Shown piece by piece: positions 12,235 to 23,680 of a stretch of 64,000 bases of DNA (within the stretch, counting starts at the first letter, position 1; each line of letters starts with the position of its first letter). Source of the stretch: Bradysia coprophila (lineage: Eukaryota; Arthropoda; Insecta; Diptera; Sciaridae); assembly GCF_014529535.1 (NCBI RefSeq), contig NW_023503370.1, positions 496,001 through 560,000 of the forward strand, written 5' to 3'. A program made the translations under genes and the position numbers. A model generated the notes under the pieces. The model saw only the letters and a list, made by a program, of their open reading frames with translations, was not told where the DNA came from and made no database searches.

Positions 12235-13412
12235 CTCACACTATCTGTTCATAAAATTTGGTGTCACCCGCCTTCGTGGGTGTCGTAACCTGTTCGTTCA
12301 GAACTTTGATGATCAGAGCGAGAAGTCCGAACCAATAGAGTTTTACTCGAGAGGGGGCATGGTGGCGCTGTCGATCAAAGGAAACTACAATAATATAAGG
12401 GAGACCAGACATGTTCAAATAATGACAGCGCTACCTTGGCACCTCTTGAACCAGTTAATTATAGATTATCTGTGTGGTAAAACGTATACATTATGCATCA
12501 GCTCGGAGAGAGAATTCGGGTCTATCTTTGCATAGAAAATTAATCTTCTGTTATGTCTGATGTGAATTGATTAATTACTTCAATGGCATGAGCGTAAAAA
12601 TTAATTTCCCAATGGCTTAGTGAGTAAAATAACTTAGATATAATTGTTTGGAACTTTGTTTTCTACCTTGTGTGGTTGCTTCTCTCGCCTTCACATTGAC
12701 TAAATAGAAAGTTCCAAACAAGGATGTAATCTATTATTTTGAGAAGGCAGGGCAAGTTAAAATAAGTGCTCTGAATTATATTTCCTATATCATCATAAAA
12801 GTCTCTGAACAAAATTTTGAGGTTGAGGATGATTTACAATTTTGTTGTTAACTACTGAAGGTAATGCAACTCCACAAAAACACACTGAGCCCTAGTTTGA
12901 GTTAAGTGTTTGAAAACTACGCGACACATGCAAAGCGATTACAGAATGTTGACGGAAAATGTATAGGCTATTTCTCAAATTTGTCCATTTAAAATGTAAA
13001 TCTGATGTAAACGCTCTCTGACTTTGTATACTAGCCTTAGATACACGGTGAAAACTGACACTACAGATTTCAGCAGACTGAAATAAATTCTATATGGATG
13101 AATACTTGGAGATTTCCAAGATTATTATTTTTCAAATTTGTTCCATTAATCCAAGTCTTCTGCAAAAGCAATCCCTTTAGCCTGAAAACCACAAGACTAT
13201 AGACTGTTGTGGCTCCAAAGTTTACAGCCTTGGAAAACCAATGAACGAAAAGTTTCATTGCTGGAAACGTCTGCCATCACTGAATCATAATGAAATGCTT
13301 GTTCGCCGCCTTGCGGGCATGCCTTTAATTAATCAAGTCAACATGCTCCACATGCTCTGAAAAAGAAACACTTTAACGCATCGAACTGAATCTGTGACAA
13401 ACGTCAAAAATT
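12235..13412. other. Intergenic, no gene recognised
   Basis: There is a motif of roughly 35 bases at about 12337-12372 (AGAGTTTTACTCGAGAGG then ATGGTGGCGCTG). It recurs at about 19788-19818, so it is a fragment of a dispersed repeat. The open frame across it has no domain. Nothing else is supported. Confidence 0.5.
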
Positions 13413-13450
13413 CTTCTCTTCCGGTGTTTAGACAACACATAACACGTAAA
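13413..13450 (+). promoter_or_regulatory. Putative TOP-type noncoding first exon of RpS10
   Basis: CTTCTCTTCCGGTG is a pyrimidine-rich start like the 5' terminal oligopyrimidine tract of ribosomal protein mRNAs. It is followed by a consensus donor (AAA then GTAAGT at 13451). The matching acceptor is at 13990, one base before the RpS10 ATG. The exact transcription start is inferred. Confidence 0.5.
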
Positions 13451-13991
13451 GTAAGTTCGCTCGTAAAAATCTTGAAAAATTCGAATCATCTTAAAGTATA
13501 ATTGAACCAGAATGTAATAACGAGCTTCTTTGTACTTTCTAATATTTAAATCAATTGATTTTCGGCTGATTTAGTGACAAATTTCGCGAATATTTGGTTT
13601 TTTGTGATGATCGCCGCTTAGGTTATTTTCTCATCAAGTGTCAAATTGTTAAAGTTTTGTGAAACTATTTGCAAAATTTTTGAATTAATTCGACGTGCAA
13701 TTTCCTTACCGCTTCACCGCACTGTGTAATTGTGACCGTAAAACATTTGAACTGCCTTTCAATATCGAATTTTACAGATATTTTGCAGTAAAGTTGATTT
13801 GTTTGTATACATACGGCGAGTGCAATTTCTTTAGTTGAAAAACTACAACATCCGTGACTGTGTCGCAAAAACTATCATTTTAGAAGTAAAACAGCCGAAA
13901 TAAACAATTATTGTCCCAATGTCCAACACAACGAGATGTCGGCAAAAGATACCCCTTCGACTAATATGGAAATCCTCTTTTCTTTTACAGA

Positions 13992-14611
13992 ATGTTTATG
14001 CCAAAGCAGCACCGCGTCTCAATCTATGAGTACCTATTCAAGGAGGGAGTTATGGTAGCAATGAAGGACTTCAACGCACCAAAACACCCCGAATTAGACA
14101 AGATTCCCAATTTGCATGTCATCAAGACAATGCAATCGTTACATTCAAAGGGTTTAGTTACGGAACAGTTCGCATGGAGACATTACTACTGGTAAGTCAT
14201 GCCCACCTTTGCCATTATGCATTCGAGAACAGTTTTTTTTTAAGTTTTGCTTTTTGTGTGCTTTCCACAGGTACTTGACAAACGACGGCATTGAGTACCT
14301 TCGTACATACTTGCATTTACCACCAGAAATCGTCCCATCCACACTGAAACGGGCTACACGACAAGAAACTGCTCGTCCTCGTCCACAAGCGATGGCACGT
14401 TCGGGTGATGCCTCCAAAACTGGAGAAGATCGTTTGGCATACCGTCGTGTACCTGGCGGTGGTCCAGACAAGAAAGGCGATGTTGGCGCTGGAGCCGGTG
14501 ATGTTGAATTCGTAAGTGTTCTGTGATTCGATTCGTATTTCGATCGATTTTTTAACTGGTCTTCTTCGTTTGTTACAGCGTGGTGGATTCGGACGTGGAA
14601 ATAGACAATAG
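13992..14611 (+). CDS. RpS10: 40S ribosomal protein S10
   Basis: Coding exons 13992-14191, 14271-14511 and 14579-14611 give 157 residues. The start [19 protein letters not shown], the S10 plectin-type winged-helix block ([66 protein letters not shown]) and the basic Gly-rich tail ending [10 protein letters not shown] are diagnostic of eS10. It sits on the small subunit near the mRNA entry. The coding start lies just after the acceptor at 13990, with an apparent 540-nt 5' UTR intron. A polyadenylation signal AATAAA is at about 14652. It is complete, with no sign of being a retrocopy because the introns are kept. Confidence 0.97.
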
Positions 14612-16369
14612 AGGACACATTTTTTGTCAAACATTTTTGTCATGAGGGCTAAAATAAACAACAACGTGTAGCCACACAGTTTTTGAGTTTTTTTTTATTT
14701 GAATTTCGATTCGATGGAATGGTGTATGGTGATCGATTCAGCATATGTTGTGTGAAGATAGGATTATGTGAATGGTTCCTGAAAAGAACTTAACGGTTGA
14801 AAATCGATGATTCAACTCATTCGTCCATCTTATATTGTTGCAAAAAATATTCGGACAGCAAACTTATTAATCTGCCTGACCATCATTTCCAAAGCGAAAA
14901 TTTTAGTTGAAAATTGAAGTAGTCTGATACTAGTTTCCTGACGGTTTGTCTGATTCATCTAAATTTTCCGAAGATTTAAAGGTTAAGTGATTTCTAAGCT
15001 GCCAACGACTCGCAGTGGTCAATTTTCCCATTATCAGGGAAAGTAATTCCTAGACCGATTGTGGTTGAAATTTTTGTTTGTCTCACATCTTCAAAACACA
15101 TGGCTCTGTCTTCGACAATCTTTAACTAGTTAAGACGTTGCTGATTGATAAGAAAAGATTGTGAGGGAGAAATCTGGAAACGGAAGCATAGAAATGATAA
15201 CGGCAGCTCACGCCCCGACTCAAGATGTAGAACCGAAACAATATTATTTCTCTGGAAACAACAACGTCTTTGCAAACTCGAATTTTCAAACATCAAAAAA
15301 TTATTTTTGGACCCAGGATACCTGACGATCATACATTGTACTAAGTTTTGTATTATAGGCGAGTCTCTCATTATGCCATGGCTTGAAACCTATGTCATAT
15401 TGTCACATGATCACGTTACCAATTACGGTAAAATAGGAAAAACATTTTTCTGCAAGTTTTACCCTCGAGCTCTAGAAGGAGTAGCCCAAATGTATATCTC
15501 AGCCGTCATGCATTGTAGAAATAGAAAGTCTAAATTGGAGAATGAAATTAAAAAATAAAATTTTTGTGGAATAACCTGTCGTGCCCGATAAGTTGAAAAT
15601 CTAAGAGTTTGTCTTGTCTGAGAGGCCTTTCAATAAAAAATTGGTTTTAAAATTTTATTGTTCATTTGACAAAAGTTTGGATTTTCTGCGATGTATATAA
15701 CGGTCAATATATACAATAGGCCTACGCTCAAAAGTAACAGTCGAAGAAGAAATGTTTTGAGGGACTCGAAGTGGCGTAGTGTACTAGTCTATCACACAAT
15801 TCTTACTGGTTTCTGAACAATTTTCCCGTTTCAAAAAAAAATTATTAAAAATTTATTGAATACTACAAGCCTATTCGCATTACATGGTTTGAAAACCGAG
15901 ACCCGGTAAAGTTACATTTGGGTCGGACTTGTATTGCCAAGTTCGGGTACCCTGCTCATCTCCAATGTGAGGTCACTTTTAGTGGAAATGAATCCTATGT
16001 CTAATCGTCGTATCTTTCGGTAGTTCGATCTTTTGACGCTTAGTAAGAAGTCAATAGTTTTGGTATGATGGATGGAGGCATATTTGGTTTGGTAAAACAT
16101 TTTATGTTGATATTTGATGAGAGGAGTTATCCACAAACTGAAACAGTGTACTCCGACCATACAAAACACAATTCACACTTCAATCGATAAAAATTTATTT
16201 AACTGGAGGCCAAAGAAAATATTTACTTTTGAAAATGCTGCACTGGTAACAACAACGAAAATGAGTCTCAAGTGTACAAAAACTTTGTTTTTAGGCAACT
16301 ATATACTAATAAGAAAGGAATAAATTAGTTAAATCAACGAGGCAGAAAAGGCTAACCACAGTGCGATAA
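14612..16369. other. Intergenic, no gene recognised
   Basis: A 137-codon open frame at 15145-15558 shows no domain, splice partner or codon pattern that supports it. The rest is AT-rich 3' flank of RpS10 and of the HARS gene that reads leftward into it. Confidence 0.5.
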
Positions 16370-19300
16370 CTACTTCCCATCAGCTAAACGTTTCCGTATT
16401 TCAGCCACCAAATCGTTCAGCGGTAGTTCCACTTCTGCTCTGGTAGCAATTTCTCGGAACTTCACAACACCACGTTCAATCTCTGAGTCACCAAGCACTA
16501 GTGCATATGGAATGCCACGCTCTTCGCAGTGTTGCAGCTGCGCCAACAGTTTTGGATTCAGTTTGTATGAGTGTTCCGTTTTTAAGCCCGCATCCCACAG
16601 CTGTGACAAAATTTCCAAGCGTTTTTCATGCAGTCCTTTATGTGCTGAAGCAACATAAACGTCCACATCAGTTGTACGAATTGAAGTCTTCGCAGCGGCA
16701 TGTTTAGCTTCTAGCACAGCGAAAATTCGTTCAACACCAATGGAAACACCGACGCATGGTACTTGTCTACTTCTTGGATCAAACATACCAACCAGATTAT
16801 CGTAACGACCTCCACCAGCTATGGATCCAACCGTACCACTTTCTTCGTTTGCATTAGCCGTCGCCTTCACGGGCTCTCCGGTTAGCACTGCCTCATAAAT
16901 AACACCAGTATAGTAATCCAATCCTCGTGCCAAGCTTAAATCGAACGAAATTTCATTTGACAAGTTCATCAGCTTGCAATAGTGCAACAGGAGTTTCATA
17001 GCTTCTAAACCATTAACGGCAGCTGGAACCTTATTCAACTTCGGATCATCGAGTAGTTTTTCCACCAATTCAATGCCGCCATTCAGTCGAACATATTCAC
17101 CGATCTGATCAGCTGCACTGGGATCCAAGCCTTTTTCATCGATCATTTCCTTTCGAACTTCAGCCCACGGTGACTTGTCTAATTTATCAACCGACGAGCA
17201 AATTGTTCGAAATTTATCAGCTGGCACACCACAAGCCTCAAACATTCCATCGAGCAGTTGACGATGATTTAGTTTCATGACATAGTCACCAATATCCAAC
17301 GATTTGAGTATTTCCGATACAACTTTGACGCATTCGGCATCTGGAAGCATTGGATCAAAGTTCCCAGCTATGTCGAAATCCTACAACGGAAACGAAAATT
17401 TGAGTGGGACGTTCAATCCGAGATTATCTAACTAATCCTTACACATTGATAAAACTCTCGATAGCGACCTCTGGTCATTGATGGATTATCACGTCGGTAC
17501 ACCTTTGCTATGTGATACCGTTTGATGCTTTGTATCTTGCTCATTGCGAGGTAACGTGCTAAAGGAACTGTGAGATCATAACGTAGTGATAGAATTTCGC
17601 CACCCTGATCTTTGAGGTCGTAGATGAGCTTCGAATCTTCACCGTATTTGCCGGTGAGAACATCCTTGTGGGAAAATTAGGAATTAATATCTTGTACAAG
17701 GAACACTCGACCAATTTACTCACCTTCAGTTCAAAGACTGGTGTATCAATGGTCTCGGCGCCATGTTTCTTGAACACTGCTATAATCTTATCAAGAACTC
17801 CCTGTCGAAGGGCCATCTGTTGCGGTCCATAGTCCCTCGTCCCCTTTGCCGTTTTTAGAACGAACTTCTGCGGTGCAGCTGGCTCATCTTGAAGAGATGC
17901 TTTCAGTCTCAGCAGCTTAGCAACCTCTTCGTCAATCTGAAAATTGTGGTTGATGTGTAGATCATTATCTTTGGCTTTGGTCTTTGGCATCTTTCATTTC
18001 GGAATCGATGAGACAGTAGAGCGGGTAGAGAGGGTACTAGACAATTGAAGAAAAACAACGTTTTTTTTTTCAAACAATAAATCCGATGTTCAAATGTAGG
18101 CGCGATTTTCATACGAAACTTTCGTTAGGCCTGCGTTATTATAATGAGATTGTTAGAAACGAATTGGTTATACCGAAAATGTAGACCAAGTTTATGAATC
18201 ATTTTTATTGTCGATTTAGTTTCAACTTTTTAAACGAACTAGAATAAAATATCCAAATTAACAAACGAAACAAAAAAAAAACTAAAATCAAACTAAAACG
18301 GCGCTTATGGACAGGGACTTCCTTGCATTGAAATTGAACTTAAAAGTAAAACGTCGCGCTAGTCCCTTTTACAGATTTCTGTATTTTCATTGCAAACTGA
18401 GACTATTGGGCTACGTTTCGATAATATTCCAATTTAAAATCAAATATCCTTCAAAGCTGTTCGGTTCGTGGATATTCTTTGCAATTTGATCTCTGAAAGA
18501 ACTGGTGAAACAAGATGTAAGGCTTATTTGAAGCAAAGAATAGGTATTGCTTTACAGCGTTCAAATGCAGCTTGTGTTATGGGTACGTTTAGAGAAGATG
18601 CATTCGGACGGTTGGATGAGATTTTTTTATATACTCTGATTGAGTTCATGATTTGTTGAATTGTTCCTTAGTTAAGTTTTTAGTTAAGCTTTCCTCCTGT
18701 TTCTCCTGAATCGGGCCAGTTTCCATGGTTCTGGATAAATATAATAGGACAATTTTAGTTAAGAATAGAAGCTACTCCATGGGTGGAATTCGTGCATGCT
18801 TTGATACAAATAAATTTTGCATCGTGCAAGACAACAAGTAAAACAAAACTTCAGTCAATAACCTTAATTGCCACTACTCACTCATGTTTCTGTTTACTCA
18901 ATAATATTGCAATGTTGAGATCAACGTTCTTGATAAATAGATTCGTGGCACATCCATGGTCATTATTGTAATTACACAAACATATCTGTATGTTGCTGTG
19001 TCTATTTGCACTATTGGTATAACATCAATATCAGAACAAATTTCATCACGATTTGGAGCTTTGGTAGCCAAAAGACATTATGAAAATCGAGCAAAAAAAT
19101 GAGACACGTAACTGAACACGTAAATTGCATACGAAAAATTCAAACGTTTGTATGAATCAATTACATCAAACAATGAGTAGTTATTACTGTGCTCTTACAT
19201 TATATGCTTTCACAATCACTCCAAATATTTCAAGTGAAAGTAAACGCAATCAATCAAACGAATCGTAACAATGATGCTGACTTTTTGCCTATTACCTATA

Positions 19301-19514
19301 AACCAATGCTGAGAGGTCAAACAATGTCTTAAGACGAATATTCCTGGGTTATATTTCTTTTGTTGCTTCTATGGTCTTACGTTTCATTGAAAAAGTATAT
19401 GGAAAACATATCAAAACAAACCTTTTCTTTGGGCTCCTTTGCAGCTTTTAACTTGCGAACGACTTCGCCTTGCACCTTAATGGATTCGAGAATTTGTTCG
19501 CGATTTTCACTCAT
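16370..19514 (-). CDS. HisRS: Histidyl-tRNA synthetase copy 1 (cytosolic form)
   Basis: Minus-strand exons are 19422-19514, 17724-17936, 17443-17664 and 16370-17380, giving about 512 residues. Exon 1 ([20 protein letters not shown]) supplies the first half of the WHEP domain and joins [15 protein letters not shown] in exon 2, as in metazoan HARS. Class II core motifs are present: [73 protein letters not shown] and [10 protein letters not shown]. The anticodon-binding domain follows ([17 protein letters not shown]). It charges tRNA-His. Intron 1 (1,485 nt) contains the decayed relative of copy 2's mitochondrial exon at about 18110-18202, so this copy looks cytosol-only. A reading frame also continues 5' of exon 2 to an ATG at 17990, which could give a short alternative N-terminus; this is unproven. 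Confidence 0.95.
18110..18202 (-). pseudogene. Decayed mitochondrial-presequence exon in HARS copy 1
   Basis: Reading from the ATG at 18202, this segment gives [20 protein letters not shown] and then reaches a TAA at 18125-18127. It aligns with [19 protein letters not shown] of the intact exon at 25340-25480 in HARS copy 2. The surrounding DNA aligns too, but the stretch that contains copy 2's splice donor is missing here. It therefore cannot supply a presequence. Confidence 0.75.
18468..18659 (+). mobile_element. Retroelement protein fragment, same family as 7282-7565
   Basis: The plus strand encodes [20 protein letters not shown], then NAACVMGTF. It aligns with GEPRSLDYLLQKISIAIQRG and NAACILGTL at 7282-7565. 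It is a fossil fragment inside intron 1 of HARS copy 1, antisense to that gene. Confidence 0.55.
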
Positions 19515-21118
19515 TGTGTTAAAAATTTAACATTCAACTGATAAATTTGGTCAAATAATTGGTAATGTTCAGCTTTCTAGAAATTAGATTTACACACCGA
19601 AAGACACGAGGTAGATTTTTTAAGTGATACGGGTGTGTAGGTTTGTGCACGTCGATGTACGTTTTGACAGTCTTGACATTTGGAAAAGCTTTTAACGTTT
19701 GATTTTCGTTAAAACTGTATGCGGTGTATGTATACCTTTACATCTTTTGTTGTATGCAACTTCTACTACTACACTGAAGCATTAGAGTTGTACTCGAGAG
19801 GATAAATGGTGGCGCTGATGTTAATTGCCCAACTTAACGTACATTAACACCCATGGTCTATATATGTACTTTGGGCACAACTAAAGTATAGTTCACTTAA
19901 AAAGAGCACTCCGTTTACATGACAGTTGTAAAATAGAACAAAGGAACTGTCACTTAAACGGAGTAAAAAATTGAAATAAATTCAATTTCCACTGTTTTAC
20001 AACTGTCATGTAGACGGAGGCTAAACGGAGTGCTCTTTTTAAGTGGAAACTATACTTAACTTGTGAAGTCATGGCTAACTTAATTGAGTGCTTTGTATGT
20101 CTTCATTTGATCTTTGATCATTCAACAGCTCATTTACTTTGGTTACCGAAATAATCTCTGAATCCACCACTGTTCATCCCAACTATGTCGATTGAACTTT
20201 GAATAATTGCCAAAAGATTTCAATCGATTTCAAATACCCAAGAATGTAATAAAAATCGGGCGGCTGGCTACAAGCGCTTCTGTATGTGGATATCCTGTGG
20301 ATACATTTGACACACACGGCTCTCTGCCATAAAAAAGGAAGGGACGTTTTATCGCCACATTCACTTGACCGATTTAATTCTACAGCTCTTGCGACAGCAG
20401 GTTTCCATTCAATTGTGAATCAGCCGGGATTGAATCGTAAAATGTTGTAACATAAAAGCATAAAAGTTTTAGCGAAAAAGAGCAACGTAAATTTGATAGG
20501 TTGATTGTGTTTGATAGAATAGATTCATGATGCAATAGATTAAGATTGGCTCACCTAGTATGTGTAGTGTATATTACGTAGATGGAAGCACGGGGTTTCA
20601 GTGGGTTTCGAACATTTAGTTTTTTCATGTTGCAGATATTGCAGTGTCAAATTCTGTCCAAGATGTGACATATTTGCAAGGTATTGGCCTTTTTCACAAA
20701 GTATAATCAGCGTAACCTTCGTAAAAACAATCTTGAATCTGACAAGAGCACATGTGCCAACGTGTAAAAAACAAATGTTCGCAACCCACTGCTGAACCGT
20801 GGCGATCCGCTTGTCAAACGGACAGTACATAAACAAATTCCATCACCTATTTCGAAAATTTTGCGGGTCGTTGAATGTACAATGAAGTTGTTCAATCCAA
20901 ATTGAAATGGAACGAAAAAATTGACGAATGTCATGTTAAATTGCGTGTGCAACTTCGTTCAGTTTCGATTACAAATTGTCTTGTTTACGATTTGTTTTGT
21001 TTGGTGACAGATGAGTTTTCGCCATTTTTCGAGTGAAAGTCTTGTTATTGTTAACGCTGAGTAAAATAATCTTCAATCGTTCAAGTATTCCGTCGTTGTA
21101 AATCGGAGGATAGTGACG
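19515..21118. other. Shared upstream region of HARS copy 1 and Sds3 (divergent)
   Basis: The two genes read away from each other here. The region contains the MITE at 19884-20060. The first roughly 50 bases upstream of the HARS ATG resemble those upstream of the dead ATG of copy 2 (shared ACTGATAAATTTGGTCA), which supports duplication including the promoter side. Promoters are expected but no core element is clear. Confidence 0.5.
19884..20062. mobile_element. MITE with about 50-bp terminal inverted repeats
   Basis: The left arm (AAAGTATAGTTCACTTAAAA, continuing through GAGCACTCCGTTTACATGACAG) is mirrored by the right arm, which ends TTTTTAAGTGGAAACTATAC. The interior is about 60 bases. It carries no coding capacity. 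Confidence 0.8.
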
Positions 21119-22293
21119 ATGTCTTACTTAAATTCCCCGTTTTATCCGGACGCCTTGAACGAAGATTTCGATTCGTATGACGAGGAATTCGAAGAGAATG
21201 AAAGCGAAGATGATAATAATTCAGGTTAAACATTCAACAGTCGCAATCGACTCACTTTTCTAATAACAATAACTACTTCATTTTCCAGATACCGAAGAGG
21301 CCAGCGAGTCAGAATTTAACAGTGGAAGTCATCATCGTACCAATGCGGAGCCCATTGAAATTAAAGAACAGTAAGTTTATGGTTAATTCAATCGCATTTT
21401 CTTTGCGTTCACTTGTTTCTTGTTGTCATTCAGAATGTACCAAGACAAATTGGCGAATTTGAAACGTCAGCTGGAAGAATTAGAAACAAATCAACACCCC
21501 GAGTATCTTAGGCGTTTAAAAAAGCTAGATTTTCAGTGTCACGAGCGACTATGCCTCAATGACATTCAACGGAATTATCTCACCGAATGTGTGGAGCGTG
21601 ACTACATCCTGGAAAAGAAGGCTGCGTCCAAAGAGTACGAAGAAAAGAAAGCCGATCTGAAAGAGAATCTACTGTCTGATTTTGATGAAAAACGGAAATT
21701 AATTGAAACCGAACGTCATACGATGGAACTGATGGGTGACTGTATGGAAGTGAAGCCAACAATAACAAGGAAATTGCGCAGACGACCGAATGAACCCATT
21801 CCGGTGGCAGCCGAAAAGCGTAGAAAACCGCCATCCGGCCAATTAGTTCTATTGCTGGACGAGAAAGAAATCGAACAAGACTTGAAGATGATATTGCGCG
21901 GCAAACCATTGACACCGGTACGTCCGCCATCGAGCAATGGAATGCCCAGTATATTGCAGTCACCAACGTATCCAATGGTCGAAACAAAAATCGAAGATGG
22001 GAAACTGTTATATGAACGGCGATGGTTTCATCGAGGCCAGCCGGTTTATATTGAGGGGAAGGACATTATCAAATTTGCAGCAACTATTTCAGCCATAGGA
22101 AATGAGATTGTAAGTGTGGAGCACGCATTGTGTGCCTCGAACTGTCGAAAAGGTCGTGTTAAGATCAGCCAATTTTGATAATTTCTTTCGGTTACAGATT
22201 TGGGTTAAGAAACTAAACGACAACAATAAGGTGAAGATTCATACAACGCAACTGGCCCGTGGCAAAATTGCAATCAAACGGAGAGCCAATTGA
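21119..22293 (+). CDS. Sds3: Sin3 corepressor complex subunit Sds3/SUDS3
   Basis: Exons 21119-21224, 21289-21370, 21434-22109 and 22198-22293 give about 320 residues. An acidic N-terminus (DEEFEENESEDDNNSDTEEA) leads into KEQMYQDKLANLKRQLEELE, a long coiled coil. Then come LIETERHTMELMGDCMEVKP and TRKLRRRPNEPIPVAAEKRR, matching human SUDS3 almost position by position. The C-terminal capping domain (DGKLLYERRWFHRGQPVYIE, IGNEIIWVKK) is intact. Sds3 scaffolds Sin3 to the class I histone deacetylase and dimerises through the coiled coil; it acts in the nucleus. Tandem AATAAA signals follow at about 22324. Confidence 0.94.
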
Positions 22294-23097
22294 GTGTACA
22301 GATTAATTGTGAATAATTTTGTCAATAAATCCACGTCAATAAATAACGGTGTTGATTTGGTGCTGCACAACAATTTTATCAAGTCTTTTTGCCACAAGAA
22401 ATATGTAGGGTGGGTGTATATTCATTGATTTGAAACGATACGATAGAATTTGATACGGCGGACCCAGTTCGTCTAATACTTAAATTGAAACAGCTCGGAT
22501 CGTGTGACAGAGCTTTCGTTTGTTGAAAAATTTACTTTTTCTTATGGGTGGCATTTACTACAAATTTACATTTTACTTTTTTTTCGTTCGGTTGAAGTTT
22601 TTCTGAAATTCCATTCCAGCATATAAAAACGAAAAAAGGTCGAAAACGTTTAATTATGAGGCTCGTCATACAAAAACTAAAACTTTGATATAATTAAAAG
22701 TAAGTCGACTTGTGATTGCGATAGATAATTTAAAAGTTAATTTCAACTGGAATTCAAGGACTGGAAAGTTTTTCTTCATATTTTACAATTTGATTGAAGT
22801 ATCACCACTGTACTAACCAAAAATGTTTAGAAAAATGTTCGAAATACTTTCGATTAGAAAATTAATTTACAAAAAAAAATGGGGATTGGCAGTATCTAAA
22901 CCATCTAAACCCAGAATAAAAGAAAAGGGAAATTTTTCATGGAATTTTACTCATCCACTGATTCTGTTCTCGATCCTGATTCATAAGAGTTTAATTAGAT
23001 TTTCGCAGCCTCATTTTAGGAGGTTTAGGAGATTTTAGAAGCAATTTTTAAATTTTAGGAGTTTCAGGGGATTCTAGGAGGTATAGGAGGCCTGAAA
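22294..23097. other. Intergenic, no gene recognised
   Basis: This is the 3' flank of Sds3. A short run of GGAG(G)TTTAGGAG-like units occurs at about 23018-23090. No coding sequence is supported. Confidence 0.4.
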
Positions 23098-23290
23098 CTG
23101 GGACCGCTTCATTTTATAATTTATATAAATGACGTTCTCTCGATTCGATTCAATGGCTCGATTCTACTGTATGCTGATGATGCAAAACTATATTAAAGCA
23201 GTGACTCTCCTCAACAACTAGAAAGTGAAATGCAACAAGATACTGCAATTCTGCACAGATGGATGTGTCGTAATGTCTAATGTTCTTACG
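23098..23290 (+). mobile_element. LINE reverse-transcriptase fragment (YADD motif)
   Basis: The plus strand reads GPLHFIIYINDVLS, then GSILLYADDAKLY, then LESEMQQDTAILHRWMC. That is the catalytic YADD block and the flanking helix of Jockey/CR1-type LINE reverse transcriptases. A stop follows AKLY and the open frame is short, so it is a dead remnant of a few hundred bases. It differs from the intact LINE at 47101-49974. Confidence 0.75.
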
Positions 23291-23680
23291 GTTAACGTCG
23301 GAAAAATATACATGACATACAGACATCCTTTGCGATACACCGACTGTAGTAACTGCACTAACTAGTGAATTACTGTTTCATTCAGGTTTTTAATGGTCTG
23401 TAAGGACGAATTACTGCTCGTAGAACTCTCTGGATTTCCAATAATGACACCTTTCCAAAACAATATATTAGGTTTGTCAGAAACATCTCCATCAAGATTT
23501 GCCATTACTCGAAACGTTTTGCTGTTTCATCGTTTTTCGACCTATGCTTCACAGATAACAATTCCAGTAAAAGACCATCCGACCAGGACCAACAAAAAAG
23601 TTCTCCATTCATTTGATAAAAATTTATTTCATAACTGCAGTCCAACTAGACAAGAAAGCCTACCACCCTCAGTCTGACAA

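Noticed and set aside
12206-12535. 109-codon open frame overlapping the element end
   Set aside because: It crosses the terminal repeat of the 1.1-kb element and a dispersed motif; no domain.
14154-14664. Antisense open frames of 115-158 codons over RpS10
   Set aside because: They are mirror frames of the RpS10 coding exons and cross its introns.
15145-15558. 137-codon open frame on the plus strand
   Set aside because: No recognisable domain, no splice partners and no homology I know of; its length is within what AT-rich DNA can give by chance.
20555-20952. Minus-strand frame starting MFMYCPFDKR, considered as a GTSF1/CHHC zinc-finger protein
   Set aside because: CPFDK resembles a CHHC start, but the required histidines are not at the right spacing and the rest does not match.
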